This document shows, one piece after another, positions 33,378 to 42,200 of a stretch of DNA of 64,000 nt (position 1 is the first letter of the stretch; the number at the start of each line of letters is the position of its first letter). Source of the stretch: Clostridium sp. D33t1_170424_F3 (GTDB lineage: Bacteria > Bacillota > Clostridia > Oscillospirales > Acutalibacteraceae). A model generated the notes under the pieces. That model saw only the letters and a list, made by a program, of their open reading frames with translations, had not been told where the DNA came from and made no database searches. The stretch spans positions 186,001 through 250,000 of the forward strand of contig NZ_JADPEG010000002.1 of the NCBI RefSeq assembly GCF_015667585.1, given 5' to 3'. The position numbers and the translations under genes are program-made.

Positions 33378-36300
33378 TTATTTAAAGTATGCCACACCGG
33401 ATTCAAAAATACGCTGATCTTTTTCTCCCGGCACATTCAGGCAAATATTTTCGCCCCTGCGCTCGGAGTGACCCATCTTGCCGAGAATACGGCCGTCCGG
33501 GCTGGTGATTCCCTCGATCGCACAGACGGAGCCGTTCGGGTTCCAGGCGATGTCGCCGCTGGGATCTCCCTCCAGATCCACATACTGTGTGGCGACCTGC
33601 CCGTTCGCGATCAGCCTGGCCACATCCGCGTCGCTGGCCACAAAGCGGCCCTCGCCGTGGGAAACCGGCACGGTAAAGACGTCGCCCGCGTTTACACCGG
33701 AGAACCACGGGGACTTGACCGAGGTTACACGCGTGTAGACCATGCGGGATACGTGGCGGCCCAGCGTGTTGAACGTCAGGGTCGGCGCGTCCTCGCCCGG
33801 CTCCGTGATCTCGCCGTACGGCACCAGGCCCAGTTTAATCAGCGCCTGGAAGCCGTTGCAGATGCCCAGCATCAACCCGTCGCGCTTCTGCAGCAGCTCC
33901 GCGACCGCGTCCGCAATCTTCGGGTTGCGGAACGTGGTGGCGATGAACTTGCCGGAGCCGTCCGGCTCGTCGCCGCCGGAGAACCCGCCGGGCAGCATGA
34001 TAATCTGCGCATTGCGGATGGCCTTCTCCATGCGGTCGATCGTGTACTCAATGTCGGAGGAGTGGAGGTTGCGCACCACCAGGACCTCCGCCTCCGCGCC
34101 GGCGCGCTCAAACGCACGGGCAGAATCGTACTCGCAGTTGGTCCCGGGGAAAACCGGGATGAACACGCGCGGCCTGGCTGCCTTGATCGCCGGCGCTTTT
34201 GTGTTGCGCTCCGTACAGAGCGGCACTTCCTCCGTCACGGCGACCGCGGGCGCGCCGTTCGGGAAGATTTTTTCCAGCGTGCCCGTCCAACGGCTGACCA
34301 GTTGATTCAGCGGCAGACGTTCTCCGCCAATAATGACCTCCGGGTTGGCGGTCGTCTCGCCCAGCAGGATCGCGGCGCTGTCACGGATCGGCACATCGTC
34401 CGCCAGCTCCGCGACAATGGAACCAGACAGCGGCGCAAATAAAACGCCCTCGTCCTCAATATCAAAGTCAAAACCGATCCCGTTGCCAAAGCACATCTTT
34501 GCAACGGCGGCCGCCGCGCCGCCCTCTTTGACGACGGACGCGGAAAGGATACTGCCGTCGGCGATCTTTTCACCGAGCACCGTATAGTACCGCTTCAGGC
34601 GCTCCCAGTTGGGCAGCATGGTTTTCGCATCCTCCGGCAGAGGCACCAGCACCACGCGGGAACCCGCCTTTTGGAACGCGGCGGATTTGGTTTTGCTTGC
34701 CTTTGTCATGCCGACCGCAAAACTGACCAGCGTGGGCGGCACGTCCATCTGCTCAAACGTGCCGGACATACTGTCCTTGCCGCCGATGGACGGCAGGCCC
34801 ATGCCCAGCTGCGCGGAGAGCGCGCCCAGCAGCGCCGCAGCCGGTTTGCCCCAGCGCTTGGGATCGTTGCGGAGACGTTCAAAATATTCCTGGAAGGTCA
34901 GACGGCATTTCAGCGGGTCCGCCCCCACCACACAGAGCTTGGAAAGGCTCTCGACCACGGCATAGGCCGCGCCGTGGAACGGGGAGAACCGCGCGATCCC
35001 CGGGATGTAACCGTAGCTCATCACGGTCGCGTCGTCCGTTTCCCGGCTGCCCACCGGCAGCTTGGCCACCATGGCCTCTTCGGGGGTGAGCTGGTATTTG
35101 CCCGCGAACGGCATCAGCACGGTCGCCGCGCCGATGCTTGCGTCAAAGCGCTCCGCCAGGCCCTTCTGGCAGCAGACCTCCAGACGGGCAAGGTTGTCGC
35201 CAAACGCCTGCGCCAGCGGCTTATCCTTCAGGCAGTCCGGCACCAGCTTGCGGTAGTTTTGATCCGGGTTGGGCGCGGTGATCTCCACATCCGTGCGCTG
35301 GGTCACGCCGTTTGTATTCAGGAAGGAACGCGCAATGTCGACGATCACGTCGCCGCGCCACTCCATCCTGAGACGGGGAGACTCGGTCACAACGGCAACC
35401 ACCTGCGCGTTGAGGTTTTCCTCTGCGGCGGCGGCGCGGAACGCGTCCACATCGCCGGGGGCCAGCACAACCGCCATGCGCTCCTGGGATTCGGAGATTG
35501 CCAGCTCTGTGCCGTCCAGTCCTTCATATTTTTTGGGGACTTTATTCAAATCAATTTCCAGACCGTCCGCCAGCTCGCCGATGGCGACGCACACGCCGCC
35601 CGCGCCGAAGTCGTTGCAGCGCTTGATCAGCCGGGAAACCTTCGGGTCGCGGAACAGGCGCTGAATTTTGCGCTCCGTGGGCGGGTTGCCCTTCTGAACC
35701 TCCGCGCCGCAGACCTCCACAGACTGCTCCGTGTGAGCCTTGCTGGAACCGGTTGCGCCGCCGATGCCGTCGCGTCCGGTGCTGCCGCCCAGCAGGACGA
35801 TGATGTCGCCCGCCTTCGGCTCCTCGCGCACCACGTTGCTCTTCGGGGAAGCGCCGATGACCGCGCCGATCTCCATGCGCTTCGCCACATAGCCGGGGTC
35901 GTACAGTTCGGTGACCTGCCCGGTCGCCAGGCCGATCTGGTTGCCGTAAGAGCTGTAGCCGGAGGCCGCGCCCGTGGTAATTTTGCGGGTGGGCAGCTTG
36001 CCGTGCAGCGTCTCCTCAAACGGGAGGCACGGATTGCCGGAACCGGTCACGCGCATCGCCTGATAGACGTACGCCCTGCCGGAAAGCGGGTCGCGGATCG
36101 CGCCGCCCAGGCACGTGGCCGCGCCGCCGAACGGCTCAATCTCCGTCGGATGGTTATGCGTCTCGTTTTTAAACTGCACCAGCCAGGTTTCCTCTTTGCC
36201 GTCGATGGTCACAGGCACCTCGATGGAGCAGGCGTTGATCTCGTCGCTGACGTCGAGGTCCGGAATCTGGCCGCGCTTGCGCAGCAGCTTCATCCCGATG

Positions 36301-37133
36301 ACCGCCATATCCATCAGGGAAACCGGGCGGTCCGTCTCGCCGTACACCTCGTCGCGGGCTTCATAGTAGGCCTTGAGCGCGTCTTCAATCGCGGAGCTGA
36401 GCGCGCCCTGCGCAATGGTAATGTTCTCCAGGCGTGTGGAGAAGGTGGTATGACGGCAGTGGTCGCTCCAGTATGTATCGATCACACGCAGTTCCGTGAC
36501 GCTCGGGTCGCGGTTTTCCTGATCGCGGAAATAGTCGCGGCAGAATACCAGGTCCTCCAGCGTCATCGCAAAGCCCATGCTGTTGTAATAGTTTTTCATT
36601 TCCTCGTTGTCCCAGGCGATGAAGCCCTCAACGCGCGCCACGTCCGGCGGCACATCCGCCTGCATGTCCAGCGACTCCGGCTTCTCCAGGGAAGCCAGGC
36701 GGCTTTCCACCGGATTGACCAGATAATTCTGAATCCGGCCCAGCTTGTCCGCATCCAGGCTGCCCTTGAGGGCGATTACACGGGCGGTCAGCACCTGCGG
36801 GCGCTCGCCCTGTGTAAGCAGCTGCACGCACTGCGCGGCGGAATCCGCGCGCTGGTCGTACTGGCCGGGCAGGTACTCCATCGCAAAAACGGAATATCCC
36901 TTGGGCAGCGGATATTCCTCATCATAAATGGTATCCACATTCGGCTCCGAGAAGATGGTGCCGCGCGCGGCCTCAAATTCCATTTTGCTCAGTCCGGAAA
37001 TGTCGTACCGGTTCAGTAATTTTAAATCTTCGACCGGCATTCCCAGATTTTCCACCAGATCAGCCTTCATGTGCTGCGCTTCCACGTCGAAGCCGGGTTT
37101 CTTTTCTACAAATACTCTGATGACGTCAGACAT
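33378..37133 (-). CDS. purL: Phosphoribosylformylglycinamidine synthase, single chain
   Basis: Converts FGAR to FGAM with ATP and glutamine in purine synthesis. The 1,251-residue chain combines parts that are separate PurS, PurL and PurQ in many Firmicutes: an N-terminal PurS-like region (FVEKKPGFDVEA), the synthase core (NHPTEIEPFGGAATCLGGAIRD, quoted in part) and a C-terminal glutamine amidotransferase. The latter has its nucleophile in LGICNGFQAL and a histidine in PVSHGEGRF. The ATG at 37133 is chosen for the PurS-like start. No other pur gene is adjacent. A weak promoter (TATGAT at 37191-37196) lies upstream. Confidence 0.95.
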   Translation of the reverse strand: MSDVIRVFVEKKPGFDVEAQHMKADLVENLGMPVEDLKLLNRYDISGLSKMEFEAARGTIFSEPNVDTIYDEEYPLPKGYSVFAMEYLPGQYDQRADSAAQCVQLLTQGERPQVLTARVIALKGSLDADKLGRIQNYLVNPVESRLASLEKPESLDMQADVPPDVARVEGFIAWDNEEMKNYYNSMGFAMTLEDLVFCRDYFRDQENRDPSVTELRVIDTYWSDHCRHTTFSTRLENITIAQGALSSAIEDALKAYYEARDEVYGETDRPVSLMDMAVIGMKLLRKRGQIPDLDVSDEINACSIEVPVTIDGKEETWLVQFKNETHNHPTEIEPFGGAATCLGGAIRDPLSGRAYVYQAMRVTGSGNPCLPFEETLHGKLPTRKITTGAASGYSSYGNQIGLATGQVTELYDPGYVAKRMEIGAVIGASPKSNVVREEPKAGDIIVLLGGSTGRDGIGGATGSSKAHTEQSVEVCGAEVQKGNPPTERKIQRLFRDPKVSRLIKRCNDFGAGGVCVAIGELADGLEIDLNKVPKKYEGLDGTELAISESQERMAVVLAPGDVDAFRAAAAEENLNAQVVAVVTESPRLRMEWRGDVIVDIARSFLNTNGVTQRTDVEITAPNPDQNYRKLVPDCLKDKPLAQAFGDNLARLEVCCQKGLAERFDASIGAATVLMPFAGKYQLTPEEAMVAKLPVGSRETDDATVMSYGYIPGIARFSPFHGAAYAVVESLSKLCVVGADPLKCRLTFQEYFERLRNDPKRWGKPAAALLGALSAQLGMGLPSIGGKDSMSGTFEQMDVPPTLVSFAVGMTKASKTKSAAFQKAGSRVVLVPLPEDAKTMLPNWERLKRYYTVLGEKIADGSILSASVVKEGGAAAAVAKMCFGNGIGFDFDIEDEGVLFAPLSGSIVAELADDVPIRDSAAILLGETTANPEVIIGGERLPLNQLVSRWTGTLEKIFPNGAPAVAVTEEVPLCTERNTKAPAIKAARPRVFIPVFPGTNCEYDSARAFERAGAEAEVLVVRNLHSSDIEYTIDRMEKAIRNAQIIMLPGGFSGGDEPDGSGKFIATTFRNPKIADAVAELLQKRDGLMLGICNGFQALIKLGLVPYGEITEPGEDAPTLTFNTLGRHVSRMVYTRVTSVKSPWFSGVNAGDVFTVPVSHGEGRFVASDADVARLIANGQVATQYVDLEGDPSGDIAWNPNGSVCAIEGITSPDGRILGKMGHSERRGENICLNVPGEKDQRIFESGVAYFK

Positions 37134-37360
37134 TGTCTCCCCCGTTTCCCTGTGCCGCCCCTTGCGCGGCGGACAGATTTTGATACGACTATCATAGCAT
37201 ATTTTGCCTTTGTAATAAAGAGTATCCAGCCATTTTAAAGAGACAGAGATACGCCCGCAAACTTCCAATAAATTGGTCAGGAAGCACGAAGTACCATGCA
37301 AAACCAATCGTTTCCCGTACATATTCGAATAAAAAGAGCGGAAAAATACGCAAAAAAGGT

Positions 37361-37389
37361 TTGACAGACACCGCTATACCCAGTAGACT
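37361..37389 (+). promoter_or_regulatory. SigA-type promoter of the 37465-38437 genes
   Basis: -35 TTGACA, 17-bp spacer, -10 TAGACT. It lies about 75 bp before the TTG start of the 37465 gene. The remaining 230 bp up to purL hold only the weak purL promoter. Confidence 0.65.
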
Positions 37390-37464
37390 GATAGCAGAGA
37401 TTTCCAGCGTGATATCTAAGGGGACGGAACCCGTTTCCCGGCACAAAAAGGAGGCATCTACAAC

Positions 37465-37986
37465 TTGGAAAAGCTGAAAGCTTATTTAAAAAACCCCTGC
37501 GACCAGACGCTGGACGCGCTGTGGGAGGATTCCGGTTCTCTGTTCTGGGTGGACTGGCGCGATTATGACGACGCCATCGTACAGTATGCAGACGGCTACC
37601 TGGAAGACGGGGACGCCGTCTCCGCACAGGTGCGCGATTCCAGCCTGGAGCGCGGCTTTGATATGGTCATCACCATGGGAGACAAACAGGTGACGGTTCC
37701 CTACGCGGATTCCCACGCCGACCGGGACACCACCCTCATCGCGCTGAGCGGTATTCTGGCGCCGAAGTACCAGCTGCGCTGGTTTATGGAGACGCTGGGC
37801 GGCGACACGCTCGCCTTCTGCCTGCTGCCCGCCGCCGCATGGGCGGAACTGGAACAGGAATACACCAAACCGGTTGTGGACTTCTATTTCCAGCCGGTTA
37901 CACCGGAATCCAAAATGTTTGCGCTCTCGATGGATGAGGTGTGGAACCTGCTGGAAGCGCGGCGCGAGCAGAACCCGACGGCGTAA
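37465..37986 (+). CDS. Acidic soluble protein, unknown function
   Basis: A 173-residue acidic protein with no signal peptide or membrane segment. The sequence is rich in W and D (GSLFWVDWRDYDDAIVQYAD) and ends SMDEVWNLLEARREQN. I do not recognise a family. The start is TTG at 37465, with AAGGAGG about ten bases upstream; no ATG precedes it. The next gene, an acetyltransferase, begins one base after its stop codon. Confidence 0.7.
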   Translation: MEKLKAYLKNPCDQTLDALWEDSGSLFWVDWRDYDDAIVQYADGYLEDGDAVSAQVRDSSLERGFDMVITMGDKQVTVPYADSHADRDTTLIALSGILAPKYQLRWFMETLGGDTLAFCLLPAAAWAELEQEYTKPVVDFYFQPVTPESKMFALSMDEVWNLLEARREQNPTA

Positions 37987-37987
37987 T

Positions 37988-38437
37988 ATGGAAGAGACGT
38001 TCTGTGTACAGGAGGCCGGACCGGGCGACCTGTACGATTTATTGCACCTGTATACGCACCTGCACGACTCCGCTCCATCCGGAACGGATGCGCAGGCCGC
38101 CCCGCTGTGGGAGCAAATCTGCGCCGACCCTTCCTATCATATATTGATCGTCCGGCTGGACGGACGAATCGTCTCCTCCTGCACGCTGGTGGTGATCCCC
38201 AACCTGACGCGCGGGCAGCGTCCGTACGCGTTGATTGAAAACGTCGTCACACACGGAGAATACCGCGGGCGGGGACTGGCTTCCCTGTGCCTGCGGCGCG
38301 CAGAAGCACTGGCGCGGCAGGCCGGCTGTTACAAACTCATGCTGCTGACCGGTTCCAGGGAGGAAAGCACCCTGCGCTTTTATGAAAGGGCCGGGTTTAA
38401 CCGGAACGACAAGACGGCGTTTATCCAATGGCTGTAA
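37988..38437 (+). CDS. GNAT-family N-acetyltransferase
   Basis: A 149-residue GNAT protein: EAGPGDLYDLLHLYTHLH at the N-terminus, then IVSSCTLVVIPNLTRGQRPY, the motif A region ENVVTHGEYRGRGLASLCL and FYERAGFNRNDKTAF at the end. Substrate unknown. Nearly overlaps the preceding gene, so they form one transcript. Confidence 0.85.
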   Translation: MEETFCVQEAGPGDLYDLLHLYTHLHDSAPSGTDAQAAPLWEQICADPSYHILIVRLDGRIVSSCTLVVIPNLTRGQRPYALIENVVTHGEYRGRGLASLCLRRAEALARQAGCYKLMLLTGSREESTLRFYERAGFNRNDKTAFIQWL

Positions 38438-38486
38438 CTTCCGGCTTTCTCCGTTTGTTTTCCGCAATTTAAATTTGACACAAAAA

Positions 38487-38532
38487 CAACGCCGCAGCTG
38501 CTGCTTTTGCAGCGTTCCGGCGTTGTTTTTTT
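38487..38532 (+). terminator. Intrinsic terminator
   Basis: Outer stem CAACGCCG/CGGCGTTG (38487-38494 with 38518-38525), with a possible inner GCTGC/GCAGC helix, then seven T residues. It ends the 37465-38437 unit. Confidence 0.85.
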
Positions 38533-38579
38533 GCATTGTTTAAACGATTTTGTATAGACCCTGATAAACGAAAATCGCC

Positions 38580-38735
38580 TTATAACTCTTGCAAGGGTTT
38601 CCCCGTTCCTGCTTGTATCTTTTCATATTGCCGCATAAGTTGATTTTGTTCGTGAGCTGCCATTTTAGCACCACAAATAAGACGATACACATGAGCACAG
38701 GGCCGTGTTACCACACCCACAAAGGCAGTTGAGGA
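38580..38735 (-). pseudogene. Coding-like remnant
   Basis: An open frame of 51 codons, stop to stop, in an otherwise gene-free 450-bp gap. The translation looks like protein: FVGVVTRPCAHVYRLICGAK, then MAAHEQNQLMRQYEKIQ and a short tail. The internal ATG (38663) has no ribosome binding site. No family was recognised. The stretch 38740-38890 holds nothing I can name. Confidence 0.3.
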
Positions 38736-38894
38736 CTACCTTGTTCAATGTTATTATGTTGCGCATTTAAGATTCCATAAGCACTGCAAACAAAAACCTA
38801 AATTGATTCCGTAAAAATCACCCGTTTCTGTCTGCAACAATAAGCGAGATTTTTGCTTGTTGGAAATATCTCAAACCCTTACGCAAATAGAAAT

Positions 38895-39242
38895 TTACTG
38901 GTTCGTTTTATCATTTCTCTTATTCAAGATAAACTGCTCTAAATTTATTTTATGGTTATACTTTATTGAAGCCATTTTATCCTTGTTAATGATATTGTCA
39001 TTCATATCAATCCCATTTAATGCAGCAATCGCTACAGCATAATGTATCACGTCGGCCAATTCATTCCCCAGTTGCGCCTGCAAATCTTCCTTACCAGTTG
39101 ATTTTCTTCCAGCCTTTTTGTTCAGAACCTCGGCCACCTCACCGATTTCTTCTACCAGCTTCATAAACAAGCTTTGGTCGATTCCATCATTTCTATAATG
39201 GTCAAACAAATATGCCTGTAGCTCTTCTATAGTAACTTTCAC
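38895..39242 (-). CDS. MazG-like nucleotide pyrophosphohydrolase
   Basis: A 115-residue protein of the all-alpha NTP pyrophosphatase class. The metal-binding EExxE is seen in KLVEEIGEVAEVLNKK (about residues 28-43) and the second acidic motif in LGNELADVIHYAVAIA (about 70-86). Such enzymes remove non-canonical or excess NTPs; the substrate here is unknown. The gene is much AT-richer than its surroundings (C-terminal end especially), which suggests recent acquisition. ATG start with GGAG upstream. Confidence 0.75.
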   Translation of the reverse strand: MKVTIEELQAYLFDHYRNDGIDQSLFMKLVEEIGEVAEVLNKKAGRKSTGKEDLQAQLGNELADVIHYAVAIAALNGIDMNDNIINKDKMASIKYNHKINLEQFILNKRNDKTNQ

Positions 39243-39403
39243 AACGCAACTCCTCCGTCAAATTCTACTTTGTCGATTTGTATACCATCTATCATAGCAC
39301 CCAATATATGAATTCTTCAATGTTATTTTGAGTGCCTTAATCTCTGAAAAGTCAGTATTTGCAAGAGATTTCACAGTTCAAGGCTTTATGACACCCAAAA
39401 ATT

Positions 39404-39532
39404 AAATGCTATTTTTTATTACATCAAGAAAATTGTTGAATTTTCCACCTCTGAATGTAACAAAAAATCCCTTTCTGCCGGGTTAACCGGAACATCCCTC
39501 AGAAACCGGAATGACATAGCTATTTTTTATGC
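39404..39532 (-). repeat. Dispersed intergenic repeat, copy C
   Basis: Inverted copy of the repeat at 17259. GCTATTTTTTAT occurs at 39408-39419 and again at 39519-39530, 111 bp apart, the same period as in copy A but with a different sequence. The inner hairpin is GAAAATT-4 nt-AATTTTC at 39428-39445: where copy A has a C-G closing pair, this copy has T-A, a compensatory change. Left-half stem TTTCTG/CAGAAA is also kept. Confidence 0.75.
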
Positions 39533-39665
39533 CTCCGGATGCGTCTTCTGCCTTTGCAAATCCTCTGCCCTTTCCAAATTTATGCATCTAAACCTTTTAC
39601 ATGGTTCAGCAAAGCCAAAAAGCGGGGATTTCTCCCGCCGGTTCCTCAACTCTACTTTCTGTCGG

Positions 39666-39694
39666 TTGGCATTTACGCTAAAAGCTGGTATGCT
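39666..39694 (+). promoter_or_regulatory. Promoter of the XRE regulator gene
   Basis: -35 TTGGCA, 17-bp spacer, -10 TATGCT, about 50 bp before the ATG. Confidence 0.6.
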
Positions 39695-39746
39695 GGATAC
39701 AGAAAACCACCTGTCACACATAAAATCGCAGCAAACGGAGGAGCTT

Positions 39747-40277
39747 ATGGACAATCAAAAATTTGGCGCATTCGTGGCTGAATTGCGCAAGGAGAAGCAC
39801 TGGACACAGGCGGAGCTTGCACAAAAGCTGGGTGTGACCGACAAAGCCGTTTCCAAGTGGGAGCGGGGCGCCGGTTTTCCCGATATAAAACTGCTGGAGC
39901 CGCTGGCGGAAATACTGAATGTCAGCGTTCTGGAGCTGATGCAGGGGGAACACAGCATGGCGCCGGTAATTCCACAGGCGCAGGCGGTACGGGCTGTGCA
40001 GGATTCCTTCCGCCTGGTGGAGGTGGAACGGGAAAAACGAAACCGCAATATCCAATTGGTTTGCTGGCTGCTGGTACTCCTGCTGGGCCTCAGCATGATC
40101 TGCGGCTCCAACGGGTTGGGAATCTTTTTGAGCACCTCTCCCATATACAACGACGGCGGCTGGTTCTATGTCCATGCGGACGTCGCGCGCCTGCAATTGC
40201 CGATCATCGGCACCGGCTGCATCCTGACGGTGTGTTCCGGATTTTTCCTGTTTAAGCTGTTCCATAAAAGAGCATAG
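39747..40277 (+). CDS. XRE-family regulator with C-terminal membrane segments
   Basis: 176 residues. Residues 6-62 are a classic helix-turn-helix domain (LRKEKHWTQAELAQKLGVTD and AVSKWERGAGFPDIKLLEPL). A linker with several glutamines follows, then two hydrophobic segments (about 105-125 and 150-170). The protein should be anchored in the membrane with its DNA-binding domain inside. The signal it senses is unknown. ATG at 39747 with GGAGGAG. Single gene with its own promoter and terminator. Confidence 0.85.
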   Translation: MDNQKFGAFVAELRKEKHWTQAELAQKLGVTDKAVSKWERGAGFPDIKLLEPLAEILNVSVLELMQGEHSMAPVIPQAQAVRAVQDSFRLVEVEREKRNRNIQLVCWLLVLLLGLSMICGSNGLGIFLSTSPIYNDGGWFYVHADVARLQLPIIGTGCILTVCSGFFLFKLFHKRA

Positions 40278-40292
40278 CATACCAGAACCAAA

Positions 40293-40334
40293 CAGGCTCC
40301 CGGCGCGATCATGTGCACCGGGAGCCTGTCTTTG
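40293..40334. terminator. Bidirectional intrinsic terminator
   Basis: An 11-base perfect stem CAGGCTCCCGG (40293-40303) with 40318-40328, then TCTTTGTTTT. It lies between the convergent XRE and LCP genes. Confidence 0.85.
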
Positions 40335-40336
40335 TT

Positions 40337-41470
40337 TTATTCGTTGGAATCCGGCATACCGTCTTTCCCATACAGGAACTCGCGCAGCAGCGCGCAGTTT
40401 TCCGGCAGATCCGGCACCAACACCATACCGCTGCCCTTGATGGTCTGGTCTTCATAGGTATCGGGATTCGGCACTGCCATGGTTTCCATCTCAAACCCCA
40501 TCGCGGCGGGCGCCAAAGCCGCCAGCGCAAGCAGGTCGCCATCGCTCAGATTGGTTTCCACATAGGGCAGATAGTCGTAGATCAGCTTGCTGAACTCCAC
40601 AGGGTTCAGCTCCCTCATGCGGGTTATCATTGCCTCAACCACCTGGCGCTGCCGTCCGGTGCGCCCAAAGTCGCTGTCCGTCGCGCGGATCCGCGCGTAG
40701 TAGAGGGCAAGGCGTCCATCCAGATGGTTGACGCCCTCGTGCAGGTTGCTGCCCATGTTTTTGTTTTCTTCTTTGGCCACCTTGTCCGACATATCGATGT
40801 CAATGCCGCCCATCTTATCGATGATCGCCTCAAAATTGTCAAAATCGACCGACACATATTTATCAATGTTGACGCGGAAATTGTTTTCAATCGTCTGCAT
40901 CGTCAGCGCCGGGCCGCCGTGGGCATAAGCGGCGTTCAGTTTCGTCTTGCCGACTGTCGGGATTTCCAGATAGAGGTCGCGTAAAAAGGACACCAGACGA
41001 ATTTTCTTCGTCTCATTGTCGATGGATACCAGCATCGTGGTGTCGGAACGGTGGCTGTTGCCGTCGTCCCCGTTGTCCGCGCCGATCAGCAGGATATTCG
41101 TCACGCCGTTCTTGGAGATGACGTCCCAGGAGGGCGCGGCCTCCGGCTGCTCCTCATACTGGGAGGTATCGATTTCAGGGCGGCTCAGGCGGCTCATCAT
41201 CACGCCGGCATAGGCGGCGGCGCCCAGCACCATCACCAGCAGGACACAGACGAACGCCGTCAGAATTCTGGCGCCGCCGCGCTTCTTTTTTCCGCGCCGG
41301 CTTTTTTTCCGTTTCTGCGCGCTCTGCACAGCGGCGCGTTTGTTGCTGCTGCTGTAAATATCCCGATCCACATAATTGTAGCGGTCGATCTCCCCCTGAT
41401 TGGAGCGGGGGCGTTTGCTGCTGCTGTAAATGTCGCGGGAGCCGCGCGGGGGAACATTTCTGTTGCTCAT
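40337..41470 (-). CDS. LytR-CpsA-Psr (LCP) family wall-polymer ligase
   Basis: 377 residues. LCP proteins attach anionic polymers to peptidoglycan outside the membrane. A long basic cytoplasmic N-terminus contains two near-copies of RDIYSSS(K/N)KR (about residues 12-21 and 36-45). A membrane segment follows (about 68-92) and then the LCP domain: HRSDTTMLVSIDNETKKIR, FLRDLYLEIPTVGKTKLNAA, and YARIRATDSDFGRTGRQRQV, with the arginines that bind the lipid pyrophosphate. ATG start. Its promoter at 41586 leaves a leader of about 110 nt. Confidence 0.9.
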   Translation of the reverse strand: MSNRNVPPRGSRDIYSSSKRPRSNQGEIDRYNYVDRDIYSSSNKRAAVQSAQKRKKSRRGKKKRGGARILTAFVCVLLVMVLGAAAYAGVMMSRLSRPEIDTSQYEEQPEAAPSWDVISKNGVTNILLIGADNGDDGNSHRSDTTMLVSIDNETKKIRLVSFLRDLYLEIPTVGKTKLNAAYAHGGPALTMQTIENNFRVNIDKYVSVDFDNFEAIIDKMGGIDIDMSDKVAKEENKNMGSNLHEGVNHLDGRLALYYARIRATDSDFGRTGRQRQVVEAMITRMRELNPVEFSKLIYDYLPYVETNLSDGDLLALAALAPAAMGFEMETMAVPNPDTYEDQTIKGSGMVLVPDLPENCALLREFLYGKDGMPDSNE

Positions 41471-41585
41471 TTTTTCACTCCTAAGCCATCAAAGAGCTTT
41501 TTCATTCTTCCTTATATTCTCACGCTTCAAAGACAATACAACTTAGAACGTAAAAATCTTGCATCTTCTTTTGCGAATAATTTCT

Positions 41586-41614
41586 ATTGTATTGCACAGG
41601 TGGGTTTCTGTCAA
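41586..41614 (-). promoter_or_regulatory. SigA-type promoter of the LCP gene
   Basis: Minus strand -35 TTGACA, 17-bp spacer, -10 TACAAT. Confidence 0.7.
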
Positions 41615-41751
41615 CTTCCACAGCAGCCTGCAAACATAAGAATTAAGAATATTGTAACAATTCCCGGGCATAAAGGTACTATAATAGGAATCCAGAGCGC
41701 ACCTATTGAAAAATCAAACAAATTCCATTAAAATAGGCTGGAGGAGTTTAC

Positions 41752-41871
41752 ATGCAGACAAAGAAAAAGCGCATGGCCCGTGCGGACCTACGCAAATGGA
41801 TGATCCGAATCCTGGCAGCTTTTTGCGCGCTGCTCATTGCCGGTTCCGCGTTGGCTATGGCATTTCTGTAA
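41752..41871 (+). CDS. 39-residue single-span membrane protein
   Basis: Starts MQTKKKRMARADLRKWMIRI and continues with one hydrophobic segment (about residues 19-38). Basic N-terminus inside, membrane segment at the C-terminus. The ATG follows GGAGGAG at ideal spacing. A TATAAT lies at 41680-41685 but without a good -35 box at 17 bp. Similar tiny proteins are common in Firmicutes but mostly uncharacterised. It precedes the CopZ-like gene by 46 bp. Confidence 0.55.
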   Translation: MQTKKKRMARADLRKWMIRILAAFCALLIAGSALAMAFL

Positions 41872-41917
41872 ATAAAGAGACTCCAGCGCCCATGCGTGAT
41901 TGAAAGGAAGGGTTTTT

Positions 41918-42142
41918 ATGTTTGGTAAAACAAAAAAAGACGTCACATTGTCCATTTTAGGCATGCATTGCGAGCACTGCGCGGCAAATCTGGAGCGTGC
42001 GCTCCTGGCGGCCGACGGTGTAAAAAAAGCCAAGGTGAGTTTTGCAAACAAAGCGGCGGAAGTTACCTACGATGAGTCGAAGATCGACCTTTCCGGAATT
42101 TCCAATGTGGTGAGCGAAGCCGGATACCAGTTGGGCGACTGA
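41918..42142 (+). CDS. Heavy-metal-associated domain protein (CopZ-like)
   Basis: A 74-residue ferredoxin-like metal carrier with the metal site GMHCEHC (M-x-C-x-x-C, about residues 15-21) and the later DLSGISNVVSEAGYQLGD end typical of HMA domains. Probably binds Cu(I) and passes it to an ATPase or regulator. The ATG at 41918 has a GGAAGG site. It is convergent with a P-type ATPase gene that lacks catalytic motifs, so that neighbour is an odd partner. Confidence 0.85.
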   Translation: MFGKTKKDVTLSILGMHCEHCAANLERALLAADGVKKAKVSFANKAAEVTYDESKIDLSGISNVVSEAGYQLGD

Positions 42143-42153
42143 CGCAGCATAAC

Positions 42154-42200
42154 AAAACGGCGGGAAAGCGGAGCTTCAGCTCCACTTCCCGCCGTTTTTT
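42154..42200. terminator. Bidirectional intrinsic terminator
   Basis: A 13-base stem AAAACGGCGGGAA (42154-42166) with 42186-42198, followed by further T residues. The right arm lies inside the last codons of the convergent ATPase gene, whose stop codon is in the loop. Confidence 0.8.

Noticed and set aside
34671-37019. Open frame of 782 codons on the plus strand
   Set aside because: It lies antisense to purL, has no ribosome binding site and encodes a His/Arg/Ala-rich sequence typical of the reverse frame of a GC-rich gene.
41680-41685. Strong promoter for the 39-residue gene
   Set aside because: TATAAT is present, but the best -35 candidate (TTGTAA) is 22 bp away, so the promoter could not be called with confidence.
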